From Ciona savignyi (Eukaryota > Chordata > Ascidiacea > Phlebobranchia > Cionidae): a stretch of DNA of 64,000 bases. The DNA is taken from positions 384,829 to 448,828 of the forward strand of contig CH003389.1 in NCBI GenBank assembly GCA_000149265.1. The letters are read 5' to 3'. The notes under the pieces were generated by a model that was not told where the DNA came from, searched no databases, and worked only from the letters and a program-made list of their open reading frames with translations. Positions within the stretch are counted from its first letter, which is position 1. The number at the start of each line of letters is the position of its first letter. The position numbers and the translations under genes are program-made. Of this stretch, positions 46,661 to 58,790 are shown one piece after another.

Positions 46661-47109
46661 TTGAACAATAAATTCTAAAACATAACAATGATAAAACATA
46701 GAATAAGGCAAATGTGATAAGTGTTGCTTATGCCCAAGACAATGGAAGTTATCAGTCGAATTGCCATAAGTATTTTAGTTAAATAAGTTGTAAGCTGCGT
46801 TTTGTTATTACAAACTTTGCTTTCAGGTATAATGGTAATACAAAACATTTAAAAGTGGGAAGTTTCAACTTACGACACGCCCACGAACCAATATTGTTTT
46901 TAAACTTATTCTTGAGACAAAGCTTTATGGTGTTTTACAAGAAAGAGTTCAAACGTTAACCAAACAATTTTGCTAACCATGAAACCAACTCTACTTTGTA
47001 TGCGGAGTAAATGTGCGCTAAAGGTTCTATTTCATTTTTATTAATTTTAATTCTTCAACTGTTCTATAGAAGTTTAGAACCTTTAAGATTTTATACATGT
47101 GATAATAGT

Positions 47110-48610
47110 GTATTACTATAGAGTGTCAACCACGTATTGAACCGCCACTATTTGTAAAACACATGTTGTATGCCATATATTCATGCTACAGGGTCCCAAC
47201 TACAATTTGTATTTTATACACTGAGTATGTAGTTTGTTTCTGCAAGCTTAAACGCATGGGTCCCATAGTTATCTAACCAAACTTCTTTTCCATATATAGT
47301 TCCATGTGTAAATAAAGAATAAACATCTTAAATTTACGAAGAATTCACCACAGATGTTTTAAATTAAAGCTTTTTTTTCAAACGCTATATGGTGAAATGA
47401 AGCTTAATGCCCCAAACAGCCCGATCTAGTTTTACGAGGTTTAAGGGAATTCCCCTGGGTTTGGTAGACAAGTTTCTGTTTTAACACATGTGGGTCATAT
47501 TATGTAACAATTCTTAAAGTTTTAATCTGATTTGACGAATCCTTGTTGAAGATGTTCGTGCGATATGGCATACCTGTCAATCATAATTTAGGAACATATC
47601 TTCGTTTTTAAGGGAATTACCCTAAGTAAATGTTTGCTTTATTTTAAATGGCACAGAGTGTCTAATGGTTTAACATTTCAGCAAATCTGATCAAAATTAG
47701 AGCAGCCAGTTAAGCGCTATGACCAAAAAGCTAAATATTTCATAAAAATAGCGTTTTGGTTTTAAACGTCCCAGTGGAATTCCCCTGGATTCATTACCCA
47801 AAGTTTTTGCCAATCTAGACTATGTTGTCTTACAAACGTCAAATTTTATTGCGATTCTATTACTCCTTTAGGTAGATGTCGGGGCGACATGGCATGCTTG
47901 TTACAATCACGATATAAGAACAAAATTCTATTTTTTAGGGTATTTCCCTAGGTAATTGTTTTTTTCTAAATGTTAAATCAATGAATAATGCACTTACATT
48001 CCACCCAATCTGATTTAAATTGTAACAGTCGTTCAAGCGCTATGTCCAGAAATGCCATTTAAAAAAATAGCGTTTTGGTTTTAACGTCCCAGGGGAATTC
48101 GCCTGTATTTTTCACTTAAAATTTTTGGTTTCAACATATCTAGACCATGTTGTCTAACAAATCACAAAGTTTTATTGCGATTCCATACCTTCTTTTGGTA
48201 GATGTCGGGGCGGCATAGCATGCCTGTCACAATCATTATTTGAGAACAAAATCTTATTTTTAGGGTATTTCCGTAGTATTTTTTTTAATTTGTTTAAGTG
48301 TTAAATCAATGACTATTGCACTCACATTTTAATAAATCGGATTCAAAATGGAGCAGCTGTTCAAACGCCATGCTTAAAAAACCCAATATTTAAAAAAATA
48401 CCGTTTTGGTTTTTAACGTCTCAGGGGAATTCCCCTGAATTTATCACCCAAAATTTTGGTTTCTTTATATCTAGACCACGTTGTCTAAAAATCACAAAGT
48501 TTCATTGTGATTCCATTAACCCTTCTGGTAGATGTCGGGCGACATGCCATGCCGGTCAAGCGTTTGAAGAAAAAAAGGAAAATCATTTTCGAAAAAGGAA
48601 AATCAGTTTC
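47110..48610 (-). repeat. Module A array (minus)
   Basis: Nearly identical to 24,110-25,610. Near-palindromes of the AGGGGAATTCCCC type lie at about 47,444, 47,771, 48,089 and 48,420. Confidence 0.85.
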
Positions 48611-48639
48611 ATTTTTCGACTTGGCAGAGGCAATTGATA

Positions 48640-48950
48640 AATATCGAAATAAAGTTTGGTTACCCTAAAACCAATCTGAGTTTGCCTGCAGAAACAAACG
48701 GCATACTATGTGTATAAGAAAGATCCTACAGTATATTTCATACACCAATTAGGTAACAAGAAGTGTTTGCAAGCAGTGGTGATTAAACAAGTGGTTGACA
48801 CTCTCGAATTGTTAATTCAGGTTTTGAAGTCCATATGTCGTAGGTACTTTTGCACATGAACGGGAACATAAAAGTCAAACTGCAGAACACATAACTTATA
48901 CAATTTTTTTTTATTTTTCTTTTGAATACCAAATCTTTCTTTTTAAACCG
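48640..48950 (-). repeat. Module B copy without adjacent gene
   Basis: Matches 25,625-25,900, including GCATACTATGTGTATAAGAAAG and the GAATTGTTAATTCAGG end. Confidence 0.75.
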
Positions 48951-50400
48951 CATAGCGCTTTAAATAAGTCGCACTAATTCAATGTTGACATCAATCACGC
49001 ATTAATTCTGTTTTACATTGCAGTAAGGTGTTTCCAACTCATACGACTCTAACCTAATGGTTTGATTTCTGTCGAAGTCATTTAACCAATTATTTTCCCT
49101 ATCTCTCCAATGCAAACTGACATGACACAAAGGGCTCTCAATCAAAATCCTGCAATAGAATGTCTTAGATTTTATTTATTATTTAAAATTTAAGCTAGGA
49201 AGCTAGGACATTTTTAGATGGAGATACACCATTAACACCTTTATTCAAAAATAACGTCTTCACTATTACAAAACTTTACAGCTGCTCTGTGTAGGTACAA
49301 ACATTCGGGAATCACTACCATTGGTACTCGCCAAAAAAAATACCGTGGTAGGAGAGGTCCACATGTTATTGCAGGCGGCACATGCATCGAAATTTCTTCT
49401 TTTTTTAAACTGTTTAAGTGCACAATGAGCTTGACGCAACTGCACTAGTAGTCATATCATCTGAAGTAATGTAATTCTAATACAAACCACCCACAGCGGT
49501 TTTAAGCATACAGACGTGGACTTTTTAGTTTTGGTTTACCAAAGGGATAATAAATTTTCGTACACAAATTGATTTATACAGCTATAAACGTTGTTCAGAT
49601 AAGAATTTCACCCAGTAATGCACTCGGTCGACCTGTTTTCCGCTGCACCATATGTAGCTCCATTTTGTCGATGGTCATCGCCATTACTTGATCACGTGGG
49701 CAAACGCATAGCTGAATGACGTCTTAGATCTCCGATTGTTGAAGAACACGGGGACGGATTTATAGCGCTTGACAAGATGCTTTGTTTTGAAAAAAAAATG
49801 TGCTTCTGACACGAATATTTTTTTGTTAACTGTTCTTGGAAAGACGATTGGTTGGGTAATGAGACCCATGGGTTATGCTTGCAGAAACAAAACTATGGCA
49901 GTCCGGCTGAAATGTTCTGGAATGTTAGATAACTTGGACCTGGCGTGCACATATCTGACAACCACATATATTGTGTAATTACCACGGATAACAAGATCGG
50001 TTTGTTACCTCAGGGACCCATGCGTTTCCGCTTGCAGAAACGAAGTAAATACTATATAAAGTACACCAAATGAGGTTAGAGACTCTGCTTGCATAAACAC
50101 ATAGCATAAATTCTATTTAAAAAAATATATGGTTAAACACAAGAAATCCAGTATAAGTACGTTCTTTAATAAAGGTTAATTCCGAGTTCTCCGATAAACA
50201 TTTTTAGGAATTTAAGGTAACTAGATTTATTTTTTAATGCGTCTGTGCTCATACTTACTTACACATTACATCTTTGTAATATCAATTAGAATGCACTTTG
50301 ATGACACGAGTACAATTGCTAAGAATGGTCCGAACTCTATAAAATAGCGCCGACGTCTGCTTACCTTAAATTATTCATGGTAAACTACACCAACATTAGT
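48951..50400 (-). repeat. E, D and C modules downstream of copy 6
   Basis: 48,951-49,420 matches the E flank with an empty hAT site at 49,080-49,087. 49,490-49,720 is module D. 49,735-50,400 is module C without the mariner insertion. No gene inside. Confidence 0.8.
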
Positions 50401-50408
50401 GTAAACAT

Positions 50409-51461
50409 CTACCAAGTTTTTAACCACGATGTTGCCGAGTTTATCCAACCTTTTAAGAAACTTGGGTTTTTGTAAATTGTGTACGCGCCGTAGGCGCCAA
50501 GCAAAGCCAACACTCCAAGGGAAAACATCATCTCTCTCATCATTCTAATCATGATAGGATGGTTTGCCATCAAATCCTTTACAAGGGAAGCACCCGCATT
50601 TGCGTGAGAAAAACGGTTTATTAGGAATCTCTTCGCCAAGAAATTCGCACAGTGGAGCCCATCCGTCTTTAAAGTTAAACACAAGCAGCTTGTCTTTTGG
50701 TGCATTCTGTAAATGTTGTATAGTGTTATAACCGTAAAGTAAACTTGTATTTGCACACTTACAAGAAGGATGTTTGCGTTGTGGGTTTTATATAAACGTT
50801 TGATCACCAGCTCGTTTCTGTCAAATTTGGACCAAGGCCAACGTCGGCGTGAAGATAGAACAACTTGCACTATAAAAAGTTTTTGTATAAAAAAGTAGTT
50901 TTCGAACCCTATAATATGTCAACTTTAAATATTCCTAATCGGCTTATAATCCTCTATCGGCCTAAACTGAATATCTCATAGAACTGAATGCTACATACTG
51001 GCAGACTCCGTGAAGCGAAAATATTGCCATCCAGAATACGACAAAACTTGCATCAGAATATACAAAGGTTCAGAATCAATCGACGTCATTTGAGTTAGGG
51101 CGCTTCGGTACCAAGAATCCTCGTCTCGAATAGAAACAACAATCTGTACAAAAAAATGCAATTATAAATCGTGTTCTATTTGTATACATGTCGTGTATGC
51201 TGATCTTACTTTGGCATCTGGGTAAGCCTTTAAGATTTCCTCCCAAAACAGATAACAGGGACTATCGAGGACTGCATCAACTCCTTTGTACATTCTTCTA
51301 AAATCCTCAGCTGTTCCTCCATATTTTATTAGTTTGCGCCATTCCTTTCCCAGGTACCACGAGTTTTCGAGCCAGTCGTATGTATTGTATCCAAACTCTT
51401 GGAACACTGCTGTCATGGTTTTAGTACCAGTTTTGGCATAACCGGCATAAATGACCTTCAT
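50409..51461 (-). pseudogene. Sulfotransferase-like copy 6, frameshift in last exon
   Basis: Exons 51,461-51,210; 51,143-50,999; 50,869-50,763 and 50,706 onward keep normal splice sites. In exon 4 an extra base in an A run (about 50,609-50,613; minus strand CCGTTTTTCTCACG where copies 3 and 5 have CCGTTTCCTCACG) shifts the frame. The protein then stops at 50,545 after about 221 residues, before the hydrophobic segment. The original frame stays open to 50,409. Loss of the anchor would make any product soluble. This could be a real mutation or an error in a homopolymer. Confidence 0.82.
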
Positions 51462-51599
51462 TCTTTCCTTTTGTTGCTATAGATGCTCGATTAAGTCAAG
51501 AAGAGACGTGTAAGCGAGCTAGGTTTTTTTGTAGTCATCTGTTCATGCAGAAATCATCTGTTTTATTCGACAAGTTAGCAATTCTACGTTAATGGTTAA

Positions 51600-52118
51600 C
51601 CGCAATGGTATTTACTTTTGAAGCGTTTCAAGAAGGGCGGAGATAAGCATCGAAACGAAGTTAGGTTACCCACAAACCAATCCGTTTTTGCCAGCTTAAA
51701 CGAACGGCATACTCGGTGTATGAAATATACTGTGGGAGTCTGCTTATACACAAAGTTGAAAACAAGACAGTGGTGATAAAGCAAGTGGTTGACACTCTCG
51801 AGTTGTAAATATGGGTTATGAAGTTTATATGACGAAGTTACTTTTGCACATGAATGTAAACATAAAAGCCAAAGTGCAGAATACATAACTAATTCAAATT
51901 TGGCTTAAGTCAATGAAAGACCTATACGCTAGCTACGTTTTATTCGCAGTAGGCTAATCAGTTTGTATTGGCCAAAGTTAGCAAATGCTACATTATTGAT
52001 TAACCGCAATGATATTGACCTTTGAAGCGTTTCATTTTGCGGAGGCCATTTAAAAGTTGTTAACGAGTGCGGAGAATAAACATCGAAGAAGTTTGGTTAC
52101 CCACAAACCCTATACGTT
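51600..52118 (-). repeat. Module B twice, second with truncated gene leader
   Basis: 51,600-51,900 is module B of copy 6. 51,905-51,995 resembles the 5' leader region just upstream of a sulfotransferase start (TAAGTCAA...CTAGCTACGTTTTATTCGC, GCCAAAGTTAGCAAATGC). 51,995-52,118 is the beginning of another module B. This looks like a seventh cassette whose gene has been lost; it ends exactly where the lectin duplication begins. Confidence 0.7.
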
Positions 52119-52149
52119 TTGTTTTATTTTAATATATTAAGTAATCATA

Positions 52150-52435
52150 TTCCTGTTTATCCTTGCGAATGAAAAACTCTAGGAGCGTTAAAACACGTTT
52201 TTTTTATCAGATTACCTCGCGCACCAACCATAGGTTACCGGAGCTATTGTAGTGTGTTGTGTATGATTGAGACGCTTCTTTAATTTTGTAGAACCCATCA
52301 TTCCACTGGGTTCAGCCAATGTCCACTAATGCCTTGCCCAATCACGCAGCCGCCGAGCTGGTAACCAATTTTGAAACCGCAACCCTTCGGCGGAAAGGCG
52401 ACGCACTAACTTAGCACAATAACAGATCGGAAAAT
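52150..52435 (-). mobile_element. tRNA-derived SINE (minus), duplicate of the one at 5.2 kb
   Basis: Same position in the duplicated segment, with GGCGGAAAGGCGACGCACTA at its tRNA-like end. Confidence 0.65.
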
Positions 52436-52585
52436 TCGATTTAAACTGACTGTTTGATCTAAAAAGGGACACATTTCTTATAGTTTAACATTTTTAATAG
52501 CACCGGTTTAATATACAAATCCAAACCTTAATTCAGTAAATACAATTTTATGTGTGTTTTACATTCATATACCATTTTCGCAAGA

Positions 52586-54933
52586 TTAGGGATAGTAGCA
52601 GACGTAAGTAAGCTGGGCGTACTTGTGAGTATTGTGGCATATTTGACCGTACAAGCTGTTGCTGGTGGAAAAATTGCAGGATTGTTTGCCATGGCAGGCG
52701 CTGCGCATTATATTAAAGGCTGTTGTTGACCGACAATTGGTATTCGTCATTGGTTCAGTGCGACATCTGAAAAATATGATGATTATAAACTACAAAGCAC
52801 TAAGGGTTTATTACTATTAGCTTGGTGGTTTAGTGGGTCGCTTTTCAGTCAAAGGGTAAAAGATTCGAAACTGGTCATTGGCTAGTCGGATGTGTCCTTG
52901 AGAAAATCATTTAGCGGACATTTCCTGTACTAAGCGGACATTGCCTAAAGTGGATTAATGGATTTAAAAAATTAAACAACCGTCTGAAACACACAACATA
53001 ATGTAATAGCTACGGTCACCTAACGGTGGGCGCGAGGTGATCTGACGATTCCTCGTGTGTTAACCCCCTTGGTTTTCCCATTCTTTGAGATAATCAAGAA
53101 TATCATATCCCTATGTCCCATCATATATTGAAATACCGGATATTTTACACACTTCTCTGGCAATTTTAAAATTAAGCTTGAGTTCACTGCATGTAATTAT
53201 CAATTTAGGGGTGTTGCTTAAGTGATTACGCACTTACATAAGTTTGTTAGTTCTTCCGAAAAACCCGTCCAAAACACCAATACGTTTGCCAGGCCCGCAA
53301 TCAATAGTACCAGTCGTACCTTCACATGCTGTTTTAACCTGTGTGGCCGGGTTGCCGGTCGCTGTAAAATAAAGGGATAGTTAGAAACAAACATTAGAAC
53401 GATTTTTTACCGAGCCAAGTTTTAAACCAGTATGGGCCGTGACTGTTTTTTGTATAGAGTCTGTATATATATCGGTCGCGTTAGCCATTCGGCATCACGA
53501 GCGCTGGCTCTATATTGTGTCTATGGGAACGTCACTCTGTGTACATCGCCTGAAATTAGCAGATTATTGGTTTTACAAAAATTAAGGAAAAACCTTCATA
53601 ATATGCAACACGCTGTAAAAGCTACAGTAACCCGGCAATGGGCGCGAGGTAATTGCGACCAACCCTGTGAGTATATTTACGAAGTAATCTGACAAATAGA
53701 CAGCTGATAACTTTCCCTCCTTTTCCCATTCAAGAGGGTGTAATCATAAATATTGGATAGAATGAATGGGAAAACCAAACTAATTATTCCACTAGGGCAA
53801 TGTCCGTTAAAAGCCTTATCCAAGGACACAACCGACTAGCTAGACCAGTTTCGTATCTTCAACCCTTCAGCTGAAATGCGACGCACTAACCCAACAGACT
53901 TATCTGCCAGACCAACATCCTATTCAAAGACATATGTTTACATTTGGTATACAACCTATTCATGTAACTTTACCTACATCTGCAAGTGTATTCAACCCTG
54001 ACGTATTTGTAGGTCCCGCCACAAGTGTCGCCAAATATCAGGTGGCTAGCGACGACGCTACAGCTTCTTTGACCGTGGCAAGCAGCAAAAATAATTGAAT
54101 AGGAAACAAGTGAAGCACAGCTTGCAGTCCTAATACTAGGATGCGGGCATCTAAACATAAAATGCATTGGCTGATCATAACCGGAATTTATAAGCCTAAA
54201 TATGGCTGTACTTGTTATTAGTTTTGCTTATTATTTTTTTCCTCAGTGAAAATAATGGAAAATTAGAAAATCACGGCACTGTATTCAACTGGTGTATAGG
54301 AGAATAAAAAAAACAAATCCGCTTCGCTTCGACCGTTTTTATTATGCACATGGCGCGTTCGAATACTGGCGTATAATACTTACAGCAGCATTATAAAAAA
54401 ACAGTCGCGGTAAACGATTTACTCGTGTGAGCTTCCACAGGCGAGTGAATTCTTACTCGCCCGAAATAGATAGACAATTTTTTATCACAGATATAAAGTC
54501 AATACAAAAAATGAGCAAAGCAACCTACGTGGTCATGTCGATTCGACCATACAAAGCACTTTGGATGTTTATCACGTGGTTATCAGGGCATTGTATAGAT
54601 CCTGTACCGGCTTCGCATATGATTTTGATTTCTGCAAATTAGATTGTTATGATAGCAGTACGTTTAATTAAGCAAGCAGCAAAATAAACACAGGCATAAT
54701 ACGTACCATTATTTACGATTTGAAGATATATTAGTATTATTATTTATACTGAGAAGAAAGCACACAAATGCGACAAAACGTTAAAATTGGTAGAAAAATA
54801 TTAAAAAGGGGGCAATAATATCAATAAATTCCAGATTTAATGTAAATTACCTGCCAAATTTAGTGTAAGCCTTACCTGCGTATGAGCAATAAGAAAACGA
54901 TGCAACCAACAAGACGATTAGCTTAATCTCCAT
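52586..54933 (-). CDS. Two-domain rhamnose-binding (SUEL-type) lectin, copy 2, five exons
   Basis: Exons in reading order are 54,933-54,876; 54,631-54,529; 54,150-53,978; 53,361-53,238; 52,766-52,586. Lengths are the same as in copy 1 (58, 103, 173, 124 and 181 bp), giving 212 residues with no stops. All sixteen cysteines and the signal peptide are kept. Differences from copy 1 include FGDTC instead of FGDPC in domain 1, SCNFS for SCSLS and CHNTH for CRNTH in domain 2. The DPC motif helps shape the sugar pocket in this family, so Pro to Thr may change ligand preference. Both copies look functional, with conserved phases and splice sites; they probably differ mainly in binding and regulation. 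Confidence 0.88.
52838..53110 (+). mobile_element. Old SINE copy in lectin 2 intron 4
   Basis: Duplicate of the SINE at 5,838-6,125, slightly shorter in the CATTTCCTGTACTAAGCGGA region. Confidence 0.65.
53595..53925. mobile_element. Two opposed SINE fragments in lectin 2 intron 3
   Basis: Same arrangement as at 6,620-6,940. Confidence 0.55.
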
Positions 54934-55103
54934 TCTGTACGATTTAGATATGTCCATTTACAAAAGGGGCCTTTTATAAATGCAACATGATTTTCAGAAA
55001 AAAAGGACGCCGGTGTTAAATTACTAATCATTTCCGCGTAGTTTTTTTCTGTACACCACATTCGTAGGCAGTATCGCTAGCGGCCAAGACACTGGTATCA
55101 AGT

Positions 55104-55710
55104 CTTACATGTTTTCGTGCTTTGCATCTTTAAAACATTACTTAATACAACCTAAACTTGCTGGAGGCATGTAGCCACAACATAAATCGAACTTAGCGCC
55201 AGGGAAGGACACGATAAATATTGTATTACCAAAAACAAATTTTACTAATTGAGTTCTTTAAAGATTAATTAAAAACTTGAATGTTTTCGTGTTTTGGATC
55301 TTTTAAACATTAATTAATACAACCTGAATTTGCTGGAGGCATGTAGTCACAACATAAACTGAATTTAGCGTCAAGAAAGGACACGTAAAATTGTATTACC
55401 AAAAACCAATTTTGCTAATTGAGTTCTTAAAAAATTAATTAAAAAACTTCTAGGTTTTCGTGCTTAGGCATATTGAAACATAATTTTACTTAACTTAAAA
55501 ATGGCCCAGACATGGCATTTAAAGTCAAGAAAGACACAATAAATAATATTTTACCAAAAACAAATTTTGTTGATTGCGTTTTTGTTAATTTGATTAAAAA
55601 CTTGCATGTTTACCACCTGCTTTGCATCTATAAAACAAGATTTATTATCAAATTTGCCCGAAACAGCGCATTTTAAATCAAGAAAGGCAAAATAAACATG
55701 ACCAAAAACA
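55104..55710. repeat. About 150-170-bp tandem repeat upstream of lectin copy 2, four units
   Basis: The landmark CCAAAAAC(A/C)AATTT recurs at about 55,229, 55,399, 55,553 and 55,702. Compared with copy 1 one whole unit has been gained here or lost there. Confidence 0.75.
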
Positions 55711-56025
55711 AATTTTCCGCAGATTAGTAAAGCCCGTCAGCGTTTTCGATGACGCAGTTCAAAATAGCATAGCTTCTTTAATTTTACTTAGATAACTCCA
55801 GCAAAAGACATGCCAAGATTATTGACATATGTATAGCAACCAGGGATTAATTTGCATATAATTATCAATATATAATTGCATAATATCTCTGATGTATAAA
55901 TAAGGTATTTACCTCGTTATCACACCAAACACTTGAATAAAATTATGTGTTGGTTCCCTGTTTTTATCGTCCCCATTGTATAAATTGTATATCGATTCCA
56001 AAAGATTAAAATTCACTCGATTACT

Positions 56026-56345
56026 TTCCTATTATGACGCACTTCACCAAGAAAACCACGTTTTTCGCAGATCTAGCTAGTTAAGTCTGGAAGTTATATT
56101 TTTAGCAACCAAGTGTAGGCCTAATTTATTTAAAAAGGAAACTCGTGTTTATGTTAACTAGAAGTTAAGACGATTGTATATATCACCTGGCTTCTTGTTT
56201 ACGCATACACACAACTTGAAAACCGCCATTCACCAAATTTGTTGCCGCCATCCTTCCCACATATTTTGCAAAAAAACAACAAGTTTTGGGTAATGATGCG
56301 TAATTCAAAATCCAAATAAAGGAAAGCTGTCTGTAACTTAGGGTA
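56026..56345. other. No feature recognised
   Basis: Sequence between the end of the lectin duplication and the next SINE; no exon-like stretch. Confidence 0.5.
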
Positions 56346-56640
56346 GGATAGGATATTCATGTTTATCCCCGTGGATGGGAAAACCAAGGGCGTTAACACA
56401 GAGGCAATAGTCAGATCACCTCGCGCCCACCGTTGGGTTACCGGAGCTATTGTAGTGTGTGGTGTATGATACTCACGTTCCTTCAATTTGGTATAGAACC
56501 CATTATTCTGCTGGGTTCAGACAATGTCCGTAAAGTGCCTTGCCCAAGGACACAACCATCTAGCTAACGACCAGTTTCGCACCTGCAACCTTTCGATTGA
56601 AAGGCGACGCACTAAACCACCAGACTAACCGACCGGACTT
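56346..56640 (-). mobile_element. tRNA-derived SINE (minus), near full length
   Basis: The tail repeats TAGGATAGGATATTCATG; the body has GCGCCCACCGTTGGGTTACC and GTGCCTTGCCCAAGGACACA; the head has CTTTCGATTGAAAGGCGACG. Confidence 0.85.
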
Positions 56641-56769
56641 CTGACGAAGACAGGCGCTTGGGACCGCACGTAGTTGAGAAGTTACACACATTTATTTTCA
56701 GTAAATCCTTTTTATGTAGGTGCTAAACATATTTTGCGGATTTTTTCTGATCGAATTTTTCCTGCTTTT

Positions 56770-58790
56770 TTTCACATATTTTTTTTGTCCGTTTTTTTGT
56801 TAAAGGTTTGACAGGCATGGTTTGTGTCTCCGACATCTACCACAAGGGATAGGTAATTTATTGAGGGGGACTCTTCTCAGTAGATTCCCCTGGAAGGTGA
56901 AAAACCAAAACGGTATTTTTTTTCTGACAAATTAGCTTCTTTGGGCATAGCGCTTGAACGGCTGTTACAATTTGAATCAGATTCGGTGAAATGTAAGTGT
57001 ATTAGTCACTGATTTAACACTTAAAAGAAATAATGAAATTACCTAGGAAAATACCCCAAAAACATAGGATATGGTCTCAAATCATGATTGTGACAAGCAT
57101 GTCATGTCGCCCTGAAATCTATCAAAAGGAGTAATGGAATCGCAATGAAAATTGGACATTTCTTAGACAACATGGTTTCGATATGCAAAAACCAAAATTT
57201 TGGGTAATAAACTCAGAGGGATTTCCCTGGGACGTTAAAAACCAAAACGCTATTTTTTATAAAAAAAACATTGCCTTTTTGGGCATAGCGCTTGAACGGG
57301 TGTTACAATTTTAATCAGATTTGGTGGAATGAAAGTGCATTAGTTACTGATTTAATACTTAGGAAGAAATAATGAAATTACCTGGGAAAATACCCCAAAA
57401 AATAGGATATGGTCTCAAATCATGATTGTGACAAGCATGCCATGTCGCCCCGACATCTACCAAAAGTAGTTATGAAATCGCAATGAAAATTGGACATTTG
57501 TAAGTCAACATGGTCTAAATATGCAGAAACCAAATTGGGTAAATAATCTGGAAGAATTCCCTTCCGACGTTAAAAAATCAAAACATTTTTTTGCTAATAA
57601 ATTCGATTTTGCGGCCATAGCGCTTGAACGGCTGCTATATTTTATAAAAATTCGGTAAAATGTTAAAACATTAGACATTGTGTGCCAATTAAATAAAGAA
57701 AAAATTTACTGAGGTTAATTTCCATGAAAACGAAGATATGTTCCTGAATTATGATTGTGACAGGCATGCCATATCGCACTGACATCTCCAACAAGAAGTC
57801 GACAAATCAGATTAAAACTTTAAGAATTGCTACATAACATGACTCACTTATGTAAAAACAGAAACTTATCTATTAAACCCAGGGGAATTCCCTGAAACAA
57901 TGAAAAACTAAATCGAACTATTTGGGAATTTAGCTTTATTTCACTACAGCGCTTGAAAAGAAGCTATAATTTAAAACATTTGTGGTGAAATGTTCGTGAA
58001 TTTAGGACGTTTATTTTTTATTTAACTTAATATTGAAAATATGTTTGGTATGTTAACTTTGGGACCGATGCGTTTATGCTTGCAGAAACAAAAACTACTT
58101 ACTCAGTGTATAAAATACAAATTATGGTTAGGGACCCTGTAGCATGAATATAGGGTATACAACATGTGTTTTATAAATAGTGATGGTTAAACACGTGGTT
58201 AACACTGTCTAGTTTTGATTAGCTTTGGTGAAATGTTAGACTATTAAACACTCTGAGTCAATTTATAAAAAGAAAGAAAACATTTACATAGGGTAAATCG
58301 CTTAAAAACGAAAATATGTTCTTGAATTATGATTATGACAGGCATGCCATATCGCACTGACATATCTAACAAGGAGTCGACAAATCAAAATAAAACTTTA
58401 AGAATTGTTACATAACATGACCCCAAATGTAAAACAGAAACTTATCTACTAAACCCAGGGGAAAACCCTGAAACCACGAAATCGGGCTATTTTGGAAATT
58501 TAGCTTTATTTTACCACCACGCTTGAAAACAAGCTTTAATTTAAAACATTTGTGGTAAATTGTTCGTAAATTTAAGACGTTTATTCTTTTCTCAACTACA
58601 CATGGAAAAGAAGTTTGGTCTGATAATTATGGGACCCATGCGTTTATGCTTGCAGAAACAAAGTACATACTCAGTGTATAAAATACAAATTGTGGTTAGG
58701 GACACTGTAGCATGAATATATGGCATGCGACATGTGTTTTACAAATAGTGGTGGTTAAATACGTGGTTGACAATGTATAGTTTTATTCGT
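56770..58790 (+). repeat. Two module A arrays in tandem
   Basis: The first runs to about 58,220 and ends with CACGTGGTTAACACTGTCT. The second, shorter, has one unit and a full tail ending TACGTGGTTGACAATGTAT at about 58,780. This arrangement resembles 9.3-11.4 kb. Confidence 0.8.

Larger units (their letters stand above)
46640..51900. repeat. Segmental duplication containing sulfotransferase copy 6
   Basis: Collinear partner of 23,625-29,750. It lacks the hAT-type MITE and the SINE present there, and so shows the pre-insertion state of both sites. Confidence 0.88.
52120..56025. repeat. Segmental duplication, copy 2 (lectin segment)
   Basis: Direct-orientation partner of 5,125-8,880. Its extra length comes chiefly from one more unit of the upstream tandem repeat. 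Confidence 0.9.
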
